Assembly (NCBI RefSeq): GCF_002105155.1
Contig: NW_019028989.1
Span: 310,001 to 374,000, forward strand
Direction: 5' to 3'
DNA from: Lobosporangium transversale
Lineage: Eukaryota; Mortierellomycota; Mortierellomycetes; Mortierellales; Mortierellaceae
Length of the DNA stretch: 64,000 nt
Shown: positions 1-13,220 of the stretch, piece after piece
How the letters are laid out: every line of letters begins with the position of its first letter
Numbering within the stretch: position 1 is the stretch's first letter
Program-made: the position numbers and the translations under genes
The notes under the pieces: model-generated
What the model was told of the DNA's origin: nothing
Seen by the model: the letters and a program-made list of their open reading frames with translations, nothing else
Database searches by the model: none

Positions 1-131
1 GATCTTTGAGATACAGAAAAAAAAAATATACACATCATAAAAAGGTAGGCATTTGAATAAATAGAATGCAAGAAATAACGCGCATGGGAAACAATTGGAA
101 ATAAGGAGTTTCGCAAACTTAATATACATAC

Positions 132-2048
132 AGGTGGAAGTTCACTAGACTCTTCCTCTTTGATAATTGTGCCAGCAAGAGTAGCGCTTTCTTTGCTCTC
201 TGTTGGTATCTGGACACGAAGTTTTGGCTTCTTGATACCGCCATTAGTTGGGCTGAGAACAGGCGATATAGCTCCTGATGCTGAGTTAGGAGGATTTGGA
301 GCTGTGATCGAAGACCCATCTGTCATGGGCGAGTCTCCGTTCATTGGTGAATGGCCTGCTTTCATGGCGTTTTGAGTGCTTATAGTTGGCGAAGCTGACT
401 GTGAAAGCGGTTGCTGCTGAACTGGGAGTGTGATAGGGGTTGGCAAAGTTGTTGATATCGATGTGTTTGTCGTCACAGGGAGCTGAATATTCTGTGAGCT
501 CTGAGGCGGAGGCATAACTCGGTTTACGAATGGAGCAGGTTGATGAAATTGTTGTGGTTGATAGGACCGATTTTGAGACTGCATTGGATCTTGATGATAC
601 ATAGTATCTTGGATTGCCTGTGGCTGCGGTTGTTGCTGGTGTTGCGATTGCTGTTGCTGGTGTTGCTGCTGGCGGGGTGGTTGAGGTGACGAATGCTGTG
701 ACGCTGGAAGCTGTTGAAGATGCGGGGGATGCTGGGGTTGTTGTTGCTGATAGTGCTGGGGTTGGTAATGCTGTGACTGCTGCTGCAGAAATAAATGTTG
801 TTGTTGATGTTGCTGGGAATACTGAGGCTGTGCAGGGTACTGCTGTTGTTGGACATAGGCCTGTGAACGATACTGAGGGTCTAGATGCTGTGGTGGCTGT
901 TGGTATTGGATGCCGTCGTACTGCTGAGGATGGATAACCACATTCGGCGGGACCTGGAATGTGCTACGAGGCATGTGGGGTGATATGGATGAGGGTGTAT
1001 GTTGGAGAACCTGCTGTTGGGGAGGCGTATGCATGTGAACTTGAGCAGGAGTACTGTGTGGCTGCGGTGTTACTGATAGTTTACCCCTGTCATCTCCTGC
1101 CACGGATAATACATCATCATCATCGTCCTCCTCTTTGCTTTCTGTTGCATTAAGAAACTCCTTATTGGTGTAAGTCTCGCACGTGTCATTGTACTATATA
1201 ATAAATAAAAGTGACAGTTATTATTAAAATGCAATTGGATCATCCGACAATCCTCTGTTGAGTGATGTTGTTCCCGAATTAGCTGTCCCATTTGAATTGT
1301 TGTTTGATAACAGCCATATTAATGCTCTTTCTCGAATACTATACACAGAGTTCTTGGCCGTATAATCCCACTGTCTTGGCGCATAAAATGTCAGAGAACA
1401 ATTTAGCATTTATCTTATGTATTAGGTTTTTATCCTTACCTCTGTATATCTGAGAAGAATTTGGTCAATGTCGTGCGAAGAGTACTGAACTAGTTTGTTA
1501 TTCGAATTAAAAATAATCAGACCAATCTGGCAGTCGCAGAGGACACTCAGCTCCATCGCTTTTTTCATTAGACCAAAGCGTCTCTTCTGGAACGTAACCT
1601 ACATCAAAAGTCCACCAACAAGAGTGTTATTGCCATGAATGAATTGAACAAGTGGGTTAACAAACTATACTGCTTGATAATTGAAAGCGAAGAAATATGC
1701 TCCCGAAGTTTGTGCCAAGGCCCTATTCCGTTCTCCTGGAAATCCAATTGCTATTAATAAAACAAGCTATGCTAGAGAATTCCTTTAGACCAAGATGCAG
1801 GACAGGAGAGCCTCGAAAAGAAAGTTGGGCAAAGCCAGTCGGATAAAAGAATGAAGTTTTATCCTTTGTTTCTGATAGTGCTGATTGCTTATTTCTGCAA
1901 GTTACACCTTACGTGTTAAGCATTATAGGCAGTGTTTCTGCAACTAATATGTTGAGTGCTATGAAGGAATTATAAATTTCTATGAGGTTTGTACCTGACG
2001 GTTACGTTCGTCCATGATGGTTTTAATCTGAATCTTCTTTCGACCCAT
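132..2048 (-). CDS. MEF2-type MADS-box transcription factor, 3' end beyond left edge
   Basis: This encodes a nuclear DNA-binding factor of the MEF2/Rlm1 class, which in fungi acts downstream of the cell-wall-integrity MAP kinase (family knowledge). Three exons are visible: 2048-1995 ([18 protein letters not shown]), 1598-1440 (continues the MADS box, with [16 protein letters not shown] and IIFNSNNKL), and 1193-132. All junctions are phase 0 with GT-AG borders. The MADS box plus the start of the MEF2 domain fill residues 1 to about 71. The third exon adds about 354 residues: an acidic stretch (EEDDDDD), then a long glutamine- and proline-rich region, then KPKLRVQIP near the visible end. A GTATGT donor at 131 shows the gene continues off the left edge. 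The CAG-rich exon makes long false ORFs on the opposite strand. Q-rich tails of this kind usually serve in activation, which is inferred here. Confidence 0.9.
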
Positions 2049-3147
2049 TTTGATCTTATTAGCAATGTCAAGGAAGTTAGATTGGATCCTTTCTGCAGAC
2101 AGTAGTTGTGCAGTGTGGGATGTGGATTAACTGGTGTTATTGCCAAAAAGGAATCACTAAAACGAAGAAGGAAAAAAAAATGTGACTGCGCTAGCAGGTC
2201 GACAGAAGAGCCTAGAAATTCAATTGGGTCTCCCTCATGCCTCTGGGTCCGAACAACTGGTCTTCGTTTTTTCTCCCCTTTTTTGAACGTGTCTCTCAAT
2301 GCCTTTCTGTGTTGTGGCCCTTAAAATTTCAATGTGAACATCTCTTTCTCTCAAGTTTGTTATATGGTCTCCACGATACAGATGAAATACTGAGATACAC
2401 CGTCGTAACTAATGCAAGAAAACAGGGGTGGGTCAGACAAGCGCCAAAAATAATTTCCATACAGCTCATAGCACTCATTTTGTACGGATTCATTTTTATT
2501 ATAGTAAACGATACACGGAAGTAATGAAAGACACAAAGCGTGTATGGTGCAAAGCTTGCATGTAGAACGACAGATTGTTAAATGTGGTCTGTCAGAAGCT
2601 AGTCTTGGTAAAAGAGACGGGTTCCAAGATGCCGACAAAAACAGCAATGACTAGTAAGAAATGAGACTGAGGAAATGAAGAAGGAAACAATAAGTAAAGG
2701 GGAGAAGGACGTTTTTTTTATCCGTCTTTACTTATCGATTCCTCTCTCACATATTCACTCAGTAGCTCCCTTCGCCGGATGATCTTCCTGACCACTGATA
2801 CATCTACCCCTATATGCCATGGTGCTCCACACAAGGAGAGAAGTGGTTTTCTTGTTGTTGTGAGAATGAAGGAACGGACAACGGTGTTTAATAATTTGTT
2901 TTACGCCCCTGCATAAGATTGCGTCAATGTACCACTTCACCTGGCCCAACCCCTTCTTTTAGATGCCTTTTTGGTAATGCTCACGCGACACCCTTTCCTT
3001 TTTCATCATTTCAAGCACATCTCAGAGACTGCACTAACAACCTCTTCTCTTTCGTCCCCTCACTTTTCCTTTCTTTTCTTTCGAACCATCTCTCTTCATT
3101 CAACCTTCTTACTACTTATTAAGACCTTGAACCATACCAGTTCTCTC

Positions 3148-3178
<31 letters not shown>

Positions 3179-3232
3179 CATATTATTTCCACTTTCGAGC
3201 TGTATATATAATTTAGTCATATCATTATCGTA
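2049..3232. other. Divergent intergenic region with pyrimidine-rich promoter tract
   Basis: This lies between the start codons of the MADS factor (-) and the SPX-EXS gene (+), so it should hold both promoters. From about 2985 to 3175 the plus strand is CT-rich and ends in a T tract at about 3150-3172, about 60 bp before the SPX-EXS start codon. I see no convincing ORF, tRNA or repeat in it. Confidence 0.6.
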
Positions 3233-6200
3233 ATGAAGTTTGCAAAATATCTCCAGAATGAGGCCGTTCCTGAATGGAGAAAGGCCTATATCAACTATAA
3301 ACAAGGGAAAAAGTACCTTAAAGCAATTGAACGCACCCTAGACCAAATAGAAGCAGATGCACAAGCAGAAGCAGAAGTAGAAGAAACAGGAACATATGCT
3401 GCAGAAAACAACCGAATCCCTTCCCATATGCTCCAGATCAATGATCTGGAAAGGAAAGTGCTCGCATCAGATCAATTATCACTTCCTTTGCAGTATGATC
3501 CATCACCCCCTCTCTCCAGCCTTCCTCTCCTACCACCTGAGAGCTTTCCGACAGGTTTACCCAACACAGGTGCATCAACCCCTATTCTGTCAGGAAAGCA
3601 CGGTCGCACAAGGAATTATTCTGCTATTGTAATTTCTCCACCACCGACAAAACCTACATTCTCATTATCTGAAGGCACCGGTTTTTCGCAAGACTCTATA
3701 GATACCGATAACCGATCGAGGCCAATAGAGCCTACTATGCTTAATGACTCCTCTCAGATGGAAGTTCCTTCTTCTGGACAAAATCTCCGAAGGCTTATCA
3801 AATCAGCCTCATCAGGTTCTCGGTTTAGTCATGCAGCCTTATCTCGGGGCTCGCGTTTTTTTAAAAGTATCTCAAGACGCTTTACTATTATTAGCCCACA
3901 CTTAGATATACCTCTACGGACACGGGCGATTCAGAGTAAGCTATTACTTTACAAAGAGTTTTTCAAGGATTCTAATACAGAAGAGCTGAACATCGCTCAC
4001 TGTTGCTCCTGTTGCTCCTGTTCTTCATAGTTGACGATGGTGACATCCACAATGTGCTCGAACAACTCTTACCAGAGGAAAGGGCCTTCTTCCAATTTTT
4101 GGATTCACAACTTGAGATAGTCAATAACTTTTATCGAGGTAAATTTGCATGTATCGAAAAGTTTTCGCTCACCGCGCTAGAATTATATTTTCACTGCATT
4201 GTTGTAACGCTATTTGTTTTCTGCTCATCTTATCGTATTCATTTCCTAAAAAACAAGAGAAGGAGCTTGAAGCGGTAGCAAAACTCAAAGTCATCAAGCA
4301 GCAGCTTTATGTTGCCAATGAATGGCAACGTCGATATGACGACAAAATGGTACCAGTCATCATCAATACCACTTAAAAACCTATCAATCTCTACTTAGCT
4401 TTTTCTTTCGATTTATCACTCGTGCGGATATTGCTGGAATTCTTTTTATTTTTATTTTTATTATTTATGTTTTTTTGTTTCATTTTGTTTTATTGGCTAG
4501 GCAAAAGCTGATGTCGATCAAGGCTGGTATGCTACAGAATGGTCAAAAGTCCGTAAGGGCTTTGATAATCTTATGCGAGCGGATAATCCTGTAACAGAGA
4601 ACGTGGTCATAGCGCCGTCGAAAAGGTCACTTCAACCAGCTACTACAGCAGTTGGCGGACAACTTGACTTTAACAAGCCCAACGCTCTAGGCTATGACGA
4701 AGAACTTGTTTTGCAGGCAGAAGAAAACCGTCGTCAGAGACTAAATCACAAAGTTGCAAGGACCAGAATCAAAGCGGCATTGTATGAATTCTATCGTAGC
4801 CTTGAGATGATCAGGAATTACAAGGTGCTAAACCACACAGGCTTTGCAAAGATTCTTAAAAAGTTTGATAAAACAGCAGGTTGGAAAGCTTCAAAGTCAT
4901 ACATGAACTCCAAGCTAAGGTTCGCATATTTTATGACGTCAGGGTCAATTGAACAACTTACCAAGGAAACGGAAGATGTATTTATCGATGCCTTTGAAAA
5001 AGGTCACAGACGCAAGGGGATGGCCAAGCTAAGAATACCAGATTCGAAGAATCAGGTAAAACTGCTCTTGAGTATTTCAAAGTTAGTGTTTGTTGAAATG
5101 AAATGAAGCATACTGATGTTTATTTTATTACTACCAGACACATCATCTGACGTCGACAAGAGTTGGGCTGTATCTCGGCTTGGCCGTACCCTTAATGGTC
5201 CAGGCTCTTCAAGGGGCATTTTCAAGCGAAGCAGCTGAAAGTATTCCATACTGGGATGGCCTCCTGCTCGTCTACGCGGGGTTTTTCTTGACCATATTGT
5301 TTGCATGCCTATTCGGAGTCAATATGTACGTCTGGGCAAAAGCACGGATCAATTACAAGTTTATATTTGAGTTCGATCCACGCGACAATCTTGATTTTCA
5401 TGAGTATTTTGAGGTAAAAGTCGATAGCGCATACTTAAACAGCCTTAACACCTAAAAGCTACTTTGCAAATGTTAATTTTTTTATGGCCTATCATATTGA
5501 TATCTTTTAGCTCCCCGTATTCCTAATGCTTCTATTGACATTGGCGGTGTATCTTGATTTCGGCTCTAAACTTACTGCTCATGTTGCCACTGCGTATTGG
5601 CCTCTGATTTTCATGGCTACAACAGCAGCCATCCTCTTCTGCCCTCTACCTATTACGCATTTTACTTCTCGGCGTTGGTTTATTTCGAGTATCGGCCGAA
5701 TCCTCGCTAGCGGATACTACCGGGTCGAATTCCGAGACTTTTTCCTTGCAGATGAAATGAATTCTCTTTCATATTCAATTGAGCAATTTGAATTTGCTAT
5801 TTGTGCCTACTCTCAACAATGGAACGACCTCGGTAGGATTTACTTCCCAAATGATATAAAAACATATTAACAAAGATGAGTTAAGCAGTCTAATATTTTG
5901 ATACCGGTTGACTATATGTATAGGAAGCACCTGTTCTACTAGCCATATGTGGATCACTCCATTTTTGACTGCTTTACCAGCCTGGTTCCGTTTTCTGCAA
6001 TGCCTGCGCCGTTATCGTGATACTTTAGAGTGGTTTCCTCACCTGTTAAACGCTGGGAAATATTCTGCTAGCCTCGTCAATTTATTTGTGTATTTTTCCT
6101 ACCGGCATTTTGGCGGCCCACATCTCAAGATTACTTGGATCTGCTTCTCAATTTTGACAAGTATTTACACATTTACCTGGGATGTTTATATGGATTGGGG

Positions 6201-7541
6201 CTTGTTTCGATTTGGGAAACACGGCGGGGGAGCATATGGACACCCGTTTTTGAGACAAGAGTTAGTTTATTCAAAAACATGGGTTTACTACATGGCAATT
6301 ATATTAGATTTTTTAGGAAGATTTTCATGGACTCTTAGATTAATCCCTATGAAAGTAAATGTGATGCTGCTGTCGTTCGGCCTAGCGTTACTAGAGGTTT
6401 TACGGTAAGTTGTTTGCTTTACAATAGAGGGCATGTCTCAGTGCAATGCTATAGATTATCATTCCCAATCTGACAAAAATACGTGAATCGTAGACGATGG
6501 CAGTGGAATTTTTTTCGATTAGAGAACGAGCATTTGAATAACTGTGGACAGTTCAGGGCTATTAAAGACATCCCCCTTCCGTTCCACATTCGCGTCGCGG
6601 GGGATTCTGATGAAGATGAAGAGGAGGAAGAAGTCGAAGAGGAGGAAGAAGTCGAAGAGGAGGAAGAAGTCGAAGAGGAGAGGCTGGGAGCAAATGAACA
6701 GAGAGAATATGAAGCTCAACCAAATCACGACCTACAAACATTATATACCGACAGCAATAGAAAGTCTTCAGCTTCGCGGTTTGAGAGTAACCTGCCGAGA
6801 AACTCTAGATTAGTCCACTCACCAAGTTCACATAGTGCCTGCGGAAGGGATAGTAATTTAAATCAAGGCTGTGGCCTCTCCAATTCTTATGGTGGATATT
6901 GCAAGGCAAGTTCGCGCCGTGGCTCAGTGTACTCTACAAGATCTCGAAGCAGCTTGGAAACCGCACCGAATGCGAATTTACGGACAGAATTGCCTTCAAA
7001 ATCCCTCAGCTACACTCATATACCCAGAGCCAGCATTGAAGCCAGATCTGGTTTAATTTCTATGTATGGAAGCTCTTCTAGTGCTCGGAGAAGTTTTCCT
7101 GGATGTATCAAAGATGACCAATCGGAGAACCCTTTTAAAGTCGCGCGTAGCAATTCGTTTGTTGAAGCTGCGGTTGCTGAGGCTGGTTTTAAAGACTCGC
7201 AACTTGAGGCTCTAGAGCGCGAGGCTAACAGCAAGAATAAGTTTTATGATCGACGTGACTTCGATTCTAAGATTATCGACACAGACGCTGACCTTTGGAG
7301 CAATAGCGCCACCACAAAGGAATGCAGACCTCCAGTTAGCTCACGCTCATTACATGGCCAGCAATTCCTTAGTCTTGGGTCTGACCAACGGATGGCAATA
7401 GGGAATAGTGGGGACATGAGGAGGAGATCGCAGAGATTGCCACGCAGAAGGAATATGAGTATTGGCGTACTTATGAGAAATACGATATTTGGATACCCTA
7501 AACGCAGCGATTCAGATGAGGAAGATGAAGATTCAGAATAA
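3233..7541 (+). CDS. SPX-EXS domain protein (SYG1/XPR1/PHO1 family)
   Basis: The family senses inositol pyrophosphates through SPX and exports phosphate or signals from the Golgi or plasma membrane. Eight exons were placed: 3233-3935, 4031-4138, 4258-4349, 4501-5055, 5138-5413, 5511-5832, 5924-6404, 6494-7541. They sum to 3585 nt, a 1194-residue protein with no frame break. The SPX domain is split: [15 protein letters not shown] at the N-terminus, and the lysine-rich closing helix ([10 protein letters not shown]) near residue 410. A disordered serine/proline insert separates the two. Hydrophobic helices follow from about residue 500, and the EXS domain lies in exons 6-8 (for example NRWFI-like [14 protein letters not shown], and [14 protein letters not shown]). 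After EXS comes an acidic repeat (about residue 890) and a serine/arginine-rich tail of about 300 residues, longer than in yeast Syg1. Transporter versus regulator role is not decided by the sequence. Confidence 0.93.
6621..6674 (+). repeat. In-frame 18-bp minisatellite, three units
   Basis: The unit gaggaggaagaagtcgaa occurs three times without a mismatch inside the last exon of the SPX-EXS gene and encodes EEEEVE blocks just after the EXS domain. Because 18 is a multiple of three, copy number can change without breaking the frame. Confidence 0.9.
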
Positions 7542-7700
7542 AACAATCTTTCATTCTTAGTTCCTAGTTTGACTTGATATATTACTAGCTTTTTTCTATT
7601 CCTTTCATGTTTGTTTATAATACACTGTGGTATATTTTAATAGCATTCCCTAGGCTAGATATATCCAGATGTACCCCTTCCCTTCCTTTTGTGATGTTCC

Positions 7701-9176
7701 CTACTGAGTGCTTTGTACACTGGTTCTAACTGTACTAACATCATCAAATATATCTAATTTCGTGACATCTGATTGACCAACTTCTATAACTTGGCAAATA
7801 TCTCTATGATTACCCGTGGCCATCTTATGTCCTTCCGTGCGGGCATTCATGACGCTTAATACATGACCAAGCGGCACTAGCATCCCGAAAAGCAGACAGA
7901 CGAATGAAAATACAAGCATTTGTCTCTTACTACGTTGGTAAAAGAATCTGAAATTCAAGAGAGGGTTTGTATCCCCCTTTGCTGGGGACTTCAAAGTGGA
8001 GAGTAAGGAGCTCATTAAAAATTCAAAAGTGTTCTGCGATGGAGGTTCTGTTTCTCTCATGATCTCATTCATGCTTGTCTTTTTGGGCCCTTCGGCGGTC
8101 GACATAATGATAGAAGGATGTCTTTGGAGATTTAAAGATGTAGAGTTGCGTTTCGATGAAAGCTCTTTTGAGTTAACGCCTACTGGTGACGTTAGTACCG
8201 GACTCGGAAGCGAGTCAAAAGATTGCCTGGAGTCGGTGAATTGGATTGGGTATGAGCCAGGGGATGTCGTTGCAGAGGAGCATGCTGATGAGCTATTGGA
8301 GAGTCGTCTTCCAAGTCCATCCATCGATATGTTAAGTCTTGTCGACTCCGTATACTGCCAACGCTCAAACACTTGTTGATTTCGTTGTCGAACAGAGGCT
8401 GTGGCACCAAGACTAGCGTTAGCCAGATGCTGTTGGTTATGTAGGCTAGGAGTTGAATGGCCCACATCAAATTGTGCGGAAGATGGAATGTATGCTGCGG
8501 CAGCGGATGAAATAGGCGAAGAAGAAGTGACGGATGAAGAGGATAGAGATCCTACATCATCCTCCGGTTCTTGTAGCGAGAGCGCTGACTGAGAAGAACA
8601 AGTGATGTAATTTTCGAGAATTCGTTTTGAGTCAAGAGCCTTCCACTGTTCCAAAAAAGCCAGTACAAGGAAATCATTTCAAGCGAGGGAAAGAAGCAAA
8701 AAGGTAAAAAAAAAAAAAAAAAGGTTAAAAATGAAAACAAAGAATTACGGATGAAGAGAAGAGCACCCTCACCGCTAGCGTTGGAACCAGGAACAGATTG
8801 CCAAACTCACGCTGAGAGGACTGAGCGATAGCGTTTCCTCATTCGTCAATGCAACTGTTTGCAGTAGGAACTTATCTTGAGGACTGACCCATTTATCAGA
8901 GCGAACTATGTACGATGTCATACATGTTATTAAAACATCTATTCACATGGGCAAGCGAAAAGAAATAAAATAAAATAAAAGTGGATAAAGGTCATGTACG
9001 TACCAAAGATTTTAACGGATTCACCTGGCCTCAATGTGCCGAACACGGGCTTGACTGAGTATTTCATTGGCGCATTCGTCTTAAACTTGTACCCAACAGG
9101 TGTTGAGGCTAAGTTTTTTAGCTTAACTTTAGACACTTGGCCAATTGAGACCTTTGAAGCTGACTCGTTTAAGGTA
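7701..9176 (-). CDS. MSP-domain, tail-anchored protein (VAP/Scs2-like)
   Basis: VAP proteins sit in the ER membrane and bind FFAT-motif partners at contact sites through an N-terminal MSP domain (family knowledge). The MSP domain is read from exon pieces at about 9176-9004 (NAPMKYSVKPVFGTLRPGES) and 8905-8811 (RSDKWVSPQDKFLLQTVALT). The long exon 8645-7701 then starts WKALDSKRILENYITCS. Junction phases agree. A serine-rich disordered linker of about 200 residues follows. A single membrane segment (MLVFSFVCLLFGMLVPLGHV) lies about 65 residues from the C-terminus, so the lumenal tail is longer than in yeast Scs2. The 5' end is unresolved: an in-frame stop lies upstream of the visible MSP start, so a short first exon must be elsewhere; a TCAG acceptor near 9176 is my best guess. 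Confidence 0.82.
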
Positions 9177-9523
9177 CAAAGTATCAAAAGTTAAAACGCG
9201 TCTGCTACGAAATTTTTCTAGCCAACCAAATTAAAGCATTTTGCCATGGGGTGTGTTCTTGGTTATGCCTTCATCGAAATCAAGAACGTGGAAGTGTATG
9301 TGGCACCCCAATGAATTATTTATCTCCTCACGCTGTAGCCATCTATTGTATCGACATGAACTAAGCCCTCATGTACTAGCTTGAGCGTGATGAACCATAT
9401 TTTCCTCCTCTGCTCCACTTAGCCAAGATTCTCTTGCCATGTGCTCATTAGCTTTTCCAGAGAAAAGTAACAAAGCAGCAATATCGAACGATAAAACGAT
9501 TTGACAGAGCAAATTGTGTTGAA

Positions 9524-9554
<31 letters not shown>

Positions 9555-9780
9555 GAGCCACGATTCAACTCAAACACCTTTTCCTTATCGCAAACAGGCT
9601 TATGTGAGCCAATTAGCCGTGCACAATAGGAGCAAGCACGCGCATCTGATCACCAAAGCGGCATTGAATTGTGACCTCCTGAACGTGTTGTTTGATCGAA
9701 CATATCCCGATGAAGGAGCTGTAGTATAAGGGTTGTATAAATGATATATATCTGTATTGCTGAGGATTGGAAGAGTACGA

Positions 9781-9816
<36 letters not shown>

Positions 9817-10781
9817 GCAAATAGTAAAATAGTGAATAAGGATAGAAATGACCATAAAATATTGTCTCAGGGACCTTCAGTTAAGATATCACACCCTGTT
9901 TCTTCTTAGCCATTAATGGTTGGGGTGGATCTCCGTCATTGTATTTAAGATGAGTAGTGGTAATGGTTGTTTTTTATCAATATTTATTTATTTTTTTTTT
10001 TACCTGTAAAATGGAGTTGCTGCGGAGACACTTGAATAAGCCCAATTGGGGTAGATTCGAAGGAACTCTGGGGATGTATTGAAGACATGTTGCTATTACG
10101 AGCTGCTAACGAGATAACAAGTTGCAAGCCATTCAGTGTAAATGGAATATGGGAATAGCTACTGATATGAGATGGATTTATTTAAAGAGAGCGCTGATAC
10201 AGACGAAAGAAGGAGGGAATGAAATAAACAGACGATGGGTACTTTTTAAGTTTCGATCTCATTGAAGCTCATACGATAATTCAGCTTCGATTCATCACAT
10301 GACTTTTATTTACTATTTATTTTTCTTATCAAATTTTTTTCTTTTTTCTCCAACCTTCTCCATCATAATCACCTTGCTCATGCCTTCATCTCGATGAAGC
10401 GAGTTAAACGATCGGAGAGAGACACAATCAGCCTGCACTCTATCTCTTCTCACATAGCCTTCTTGCTTTGTTCTTATTACTCTTCTCGTCCTCTTCGGAG
10501 AGCAGGGAATGTGAAACGGAGCAAAAGCTCGAAGGGTGAGTAGGGAAAGGAGCCTGGCATATCCTTGCTGCAGATCGTTCTGGATTCGGGACTCTGGTGA
10601 CTCTAACCATGGCACCAGATCAGCCCATTACCTTTTGACGATTTGAAGCGAGTGATACATACTCATTTTTATAATTATAATTTACTATATGGTATCAGGG
10701 ATCTATTTCTTATTGTGAATGTGGTGTAAAAAAAAAAATCCTTGATGTTGGGGTACATGGATACATAACGTAGATTTGATT
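9177..10781. other. Intergenic region with long homopolymer tracts
   Basis: It contains the missing first exon and promoter of the VAP-like gene and the 3' flank of Prp4. An A tract of about 23 lies at 9531-9553 and a T tract of over 30 at about 9783-9815. A 100-codon minus-strand ORF at 10313-10615 has no recognisable domain and no typical start context, so I do not call it a gene. Confidence 0.5.
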
Positions 10782-13011
10782 TTAATAATCGGCATTTTCA
10801 GGTGCCCAAAGTTTGAATGTTCTATCGAATCCACTAGAGCCAAGGAATCGGCCATCACTTGAGATATCTAATCCAGTAACTTTTCCTGTGTGGCCTACTA
10901 AACTCTTTTGTAACTTCCAATCATCTGCACTCCATAACTTAACCGTCCCGTCAAAGCTACAACTTCCCAAATAAATACCGCTCTTGCTCGGTCGTACTAT
11001 TTCTCCGTCGACTTGCATGTTCGAGTCTGTGTTATTATCACCCAAAACAGGGCCTGGATAGAATTTGATGTCGGAGACAAGATTGGTGTGCGCAGGAATA
11101 GAATGAATGGACCGTAACGTCCTCAAATCCCAGATGCGGATTGAATTGTCAGCGCTTCCAGTGGCGATCTGGTATCCGTTAGGTGCAAAGTCAATTCCTA
11201 AGATATCGGAAACATGGCCCTCCATCGTCAGCGCTGACCGTCCTGTCCTTAAATCCCATACACGCCCGATAGCGTCCAGACCTCCAGTGGCAGCGAGTGA
11301 TCCGTCACACTGGAATCCGATTGCATACACTTCACGGGAGTGGCCTCGCTGTGTTAAAAGCTCGATTCCAGATTCGATATCCCAGAGCCTCCATGTACCA
11401 TCAAACGCTGCGCTCCCCAAAAATCGACCCATTGGATGGAAGCCTATACGAGCCACCCTTGCCTCGTGACCTTTCAATGACTGTATAGGAGTCTCACTTT
11501 CCAGCGACCACAGATTAACCTTTCCATCTCCACCGCCTGTAGCTAGATTCACGGCCCCACGATCTTGTGAAATGTGTGCTTTTGGGTGCCATCTGAGGCC
11601 TCCGATCTTGTCAGTATGCCCTGAATGAAAGCATATGTGTTAGTTTGGCAAAGTCTGATCGATAACAGTGAGGTACTGTTCCAAAAGCATATTAACAATC
11701 CATACCACGTAATGTGTGCACTTGTTTCGAGTCGGGGACGCTCCAAATCTTGCATAAACCACTAAATGAACCTGTTGCTAGAAATTTACTATCTGGGGAA
11801 AATGCACACTGCGATAATGGCCGGTCATCTCCAATTTGGGATGAATAATTGGTATAAACCTAACAAGTATATATTTACATGTATCAAGAGTTAGGCATCC
11901 AGTGCTTTTAACGAGTAAACAATAAGCTAAAAATGATCATTCTCAAATTCAGTCTGGAAAAGTACCCTCAGTTTCTCAAACTCCTCAGACCGCATGCTCT
12001 TGTATACTACGACTGATATTTTGCTCTCTTCGTTTTGCCTTGCTACTCTCATGGCAGCTTTTTGTAGAGAGAACCGTGCAATATCTCTTCGAGCCTTTAA
12101 TAAGTTTTCTGTCCCTGGCGTGTATACTTCCCCCTGAAATTAATTATTTTTCGAATGAATTCTAATCAGCCTTCTATATACGAGTCAATTGTTTTTTTTT
12201 TTTTTTTTTTTTTTTTTTTTGTTTTTCCATAAGTAATAATTAACAAACAACAAATTACCTCCTCTTCGTCAGAACTACTTTCTTCCGCCTCATCTCCTGA
12301 AGCCATTTTTTCGTCATCCCCTTCCGTGGGTGCGTCTTTTGCCATCAACTCTCTTAAACGTGATCGACGGTCCATATTCTAAGGAAAAAGCAAGTAATTG
12401 AGATTGACTTCAGGTTAGAGCATAAAATCCTGTTATGCAAGACCTCCTCATCCCATGCATTTGACTTCCATTGAGCGCTTACATCTTCACCAAACAAGCA
12501 TTGAGGCTCTCCAAGTTCTCTTAGCTTTTCCCGGACTTTTTTGTCATCGGTTGGGACTGCTATTGTCCTGGCTCTCTTCTTACGTTCAAACATCTCAAGG
12601 ATTTCAGAGTGCTGATCCCGCGCCCTCTTTGATGATGCGGAGTGCTCGAACTTGTCATCAACCTCTAATAAAGTCGATATATACCACAGAGATTAGAAAC
12701 GGGATGTAGGTGTTATATATCAATCCATAGCTTTTATGGATTTCACTTTGCACACCACCATACCATCTATATCTCTAATCTTTTTCTTTCTTTTTCTTTT
12801 TCTTTTTCTTTTTCTTTTTCTTTTTCTTTTTCTTTTGCTTACTGAGATCTTCTATGGCTGTAGCCCCCTTGAGTGCAGTTGTTGACGTAGAAGGTGAAGA
12901 AGTAGCAGGAGCTGCTGCTGCCGCTGCTGCCTGGCGATTCCTTGCCTCAATGGCTTCAAGAGACCCAAAATGAATGCGGCCTCCTGTAGGATTTCCATTT
13001 GCGCCTTCCAT
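10782..13011 (-). CDS. PRP4: U4/U6 snRNP splicing factor Prp4 (WD40 protein)
   Basis: Prp4 is a WD-repeat component of the U4/U6 di-snRNP in the nucleus and is needed for tri-snRNP assembly. Exons: 13011-12843, 12664-12483, 12378-12259, 12133-11966, 11859-11706, 11620-10782, giving 1632 nt or 543 residues (human PRPF4 is 522). The short Prp4/SFM motif ([15 protein letters not shown]) lies near residues 100-115, followed by an acidic segment. About seven WD repeats fill residues 255-543, with clear blades ending in RLWD, RVWD, RIWD, KLWS and KLWA. The start codon follows from [19 protein letters not shown], a good N-terminus for the family, and the frame closes across all junctions. The first intron carries a CTTTTT microsatellite and the third an approximately 30-nt homopolymer. 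Confidence 0.94.
12781..12836. repeat. CTTTTT microsatellite in a Prp4 intron
   Basis: About nine units of ctttt(t) run almost up to the 5' splice site of the first Prp4 intron. In the transcript they read as AAAAAG repeats. Translation of this stretch gives a spurious lysine-rich tail. Confidence 0.9.
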
Positions 13012-13220
13012 GATTCGGGCCTTTCTGTAATAAAATTGAATGAGAAGAGTTAAATGAGCAAGAATGTTGTTGAGGTCGCGTTATACTATTGGGCTGGGCG
13101 CAGGGCTCAGTGGCTTGAATTGATCTGTTTTATTTTGCCAGTTAAACCTGACTGTAGAGACTTATACCGATGCCATTTTTGGTTAGTCCGATATCAATTA
13201 CTAAAGTAGTAGGCTTATCC

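Noticed and set aside
524..1153. ORFs of 64-110 codons on both strands in the CAG-rich region
   Set aside because: They are other-frame readings of the glutamine-rich third exon of the MADS gene.
10313..10615. 100-codon minus-strand ORF
   Set aside because: No domain, no splice or promoter support, and ordinary composition for non-coding sequence here.
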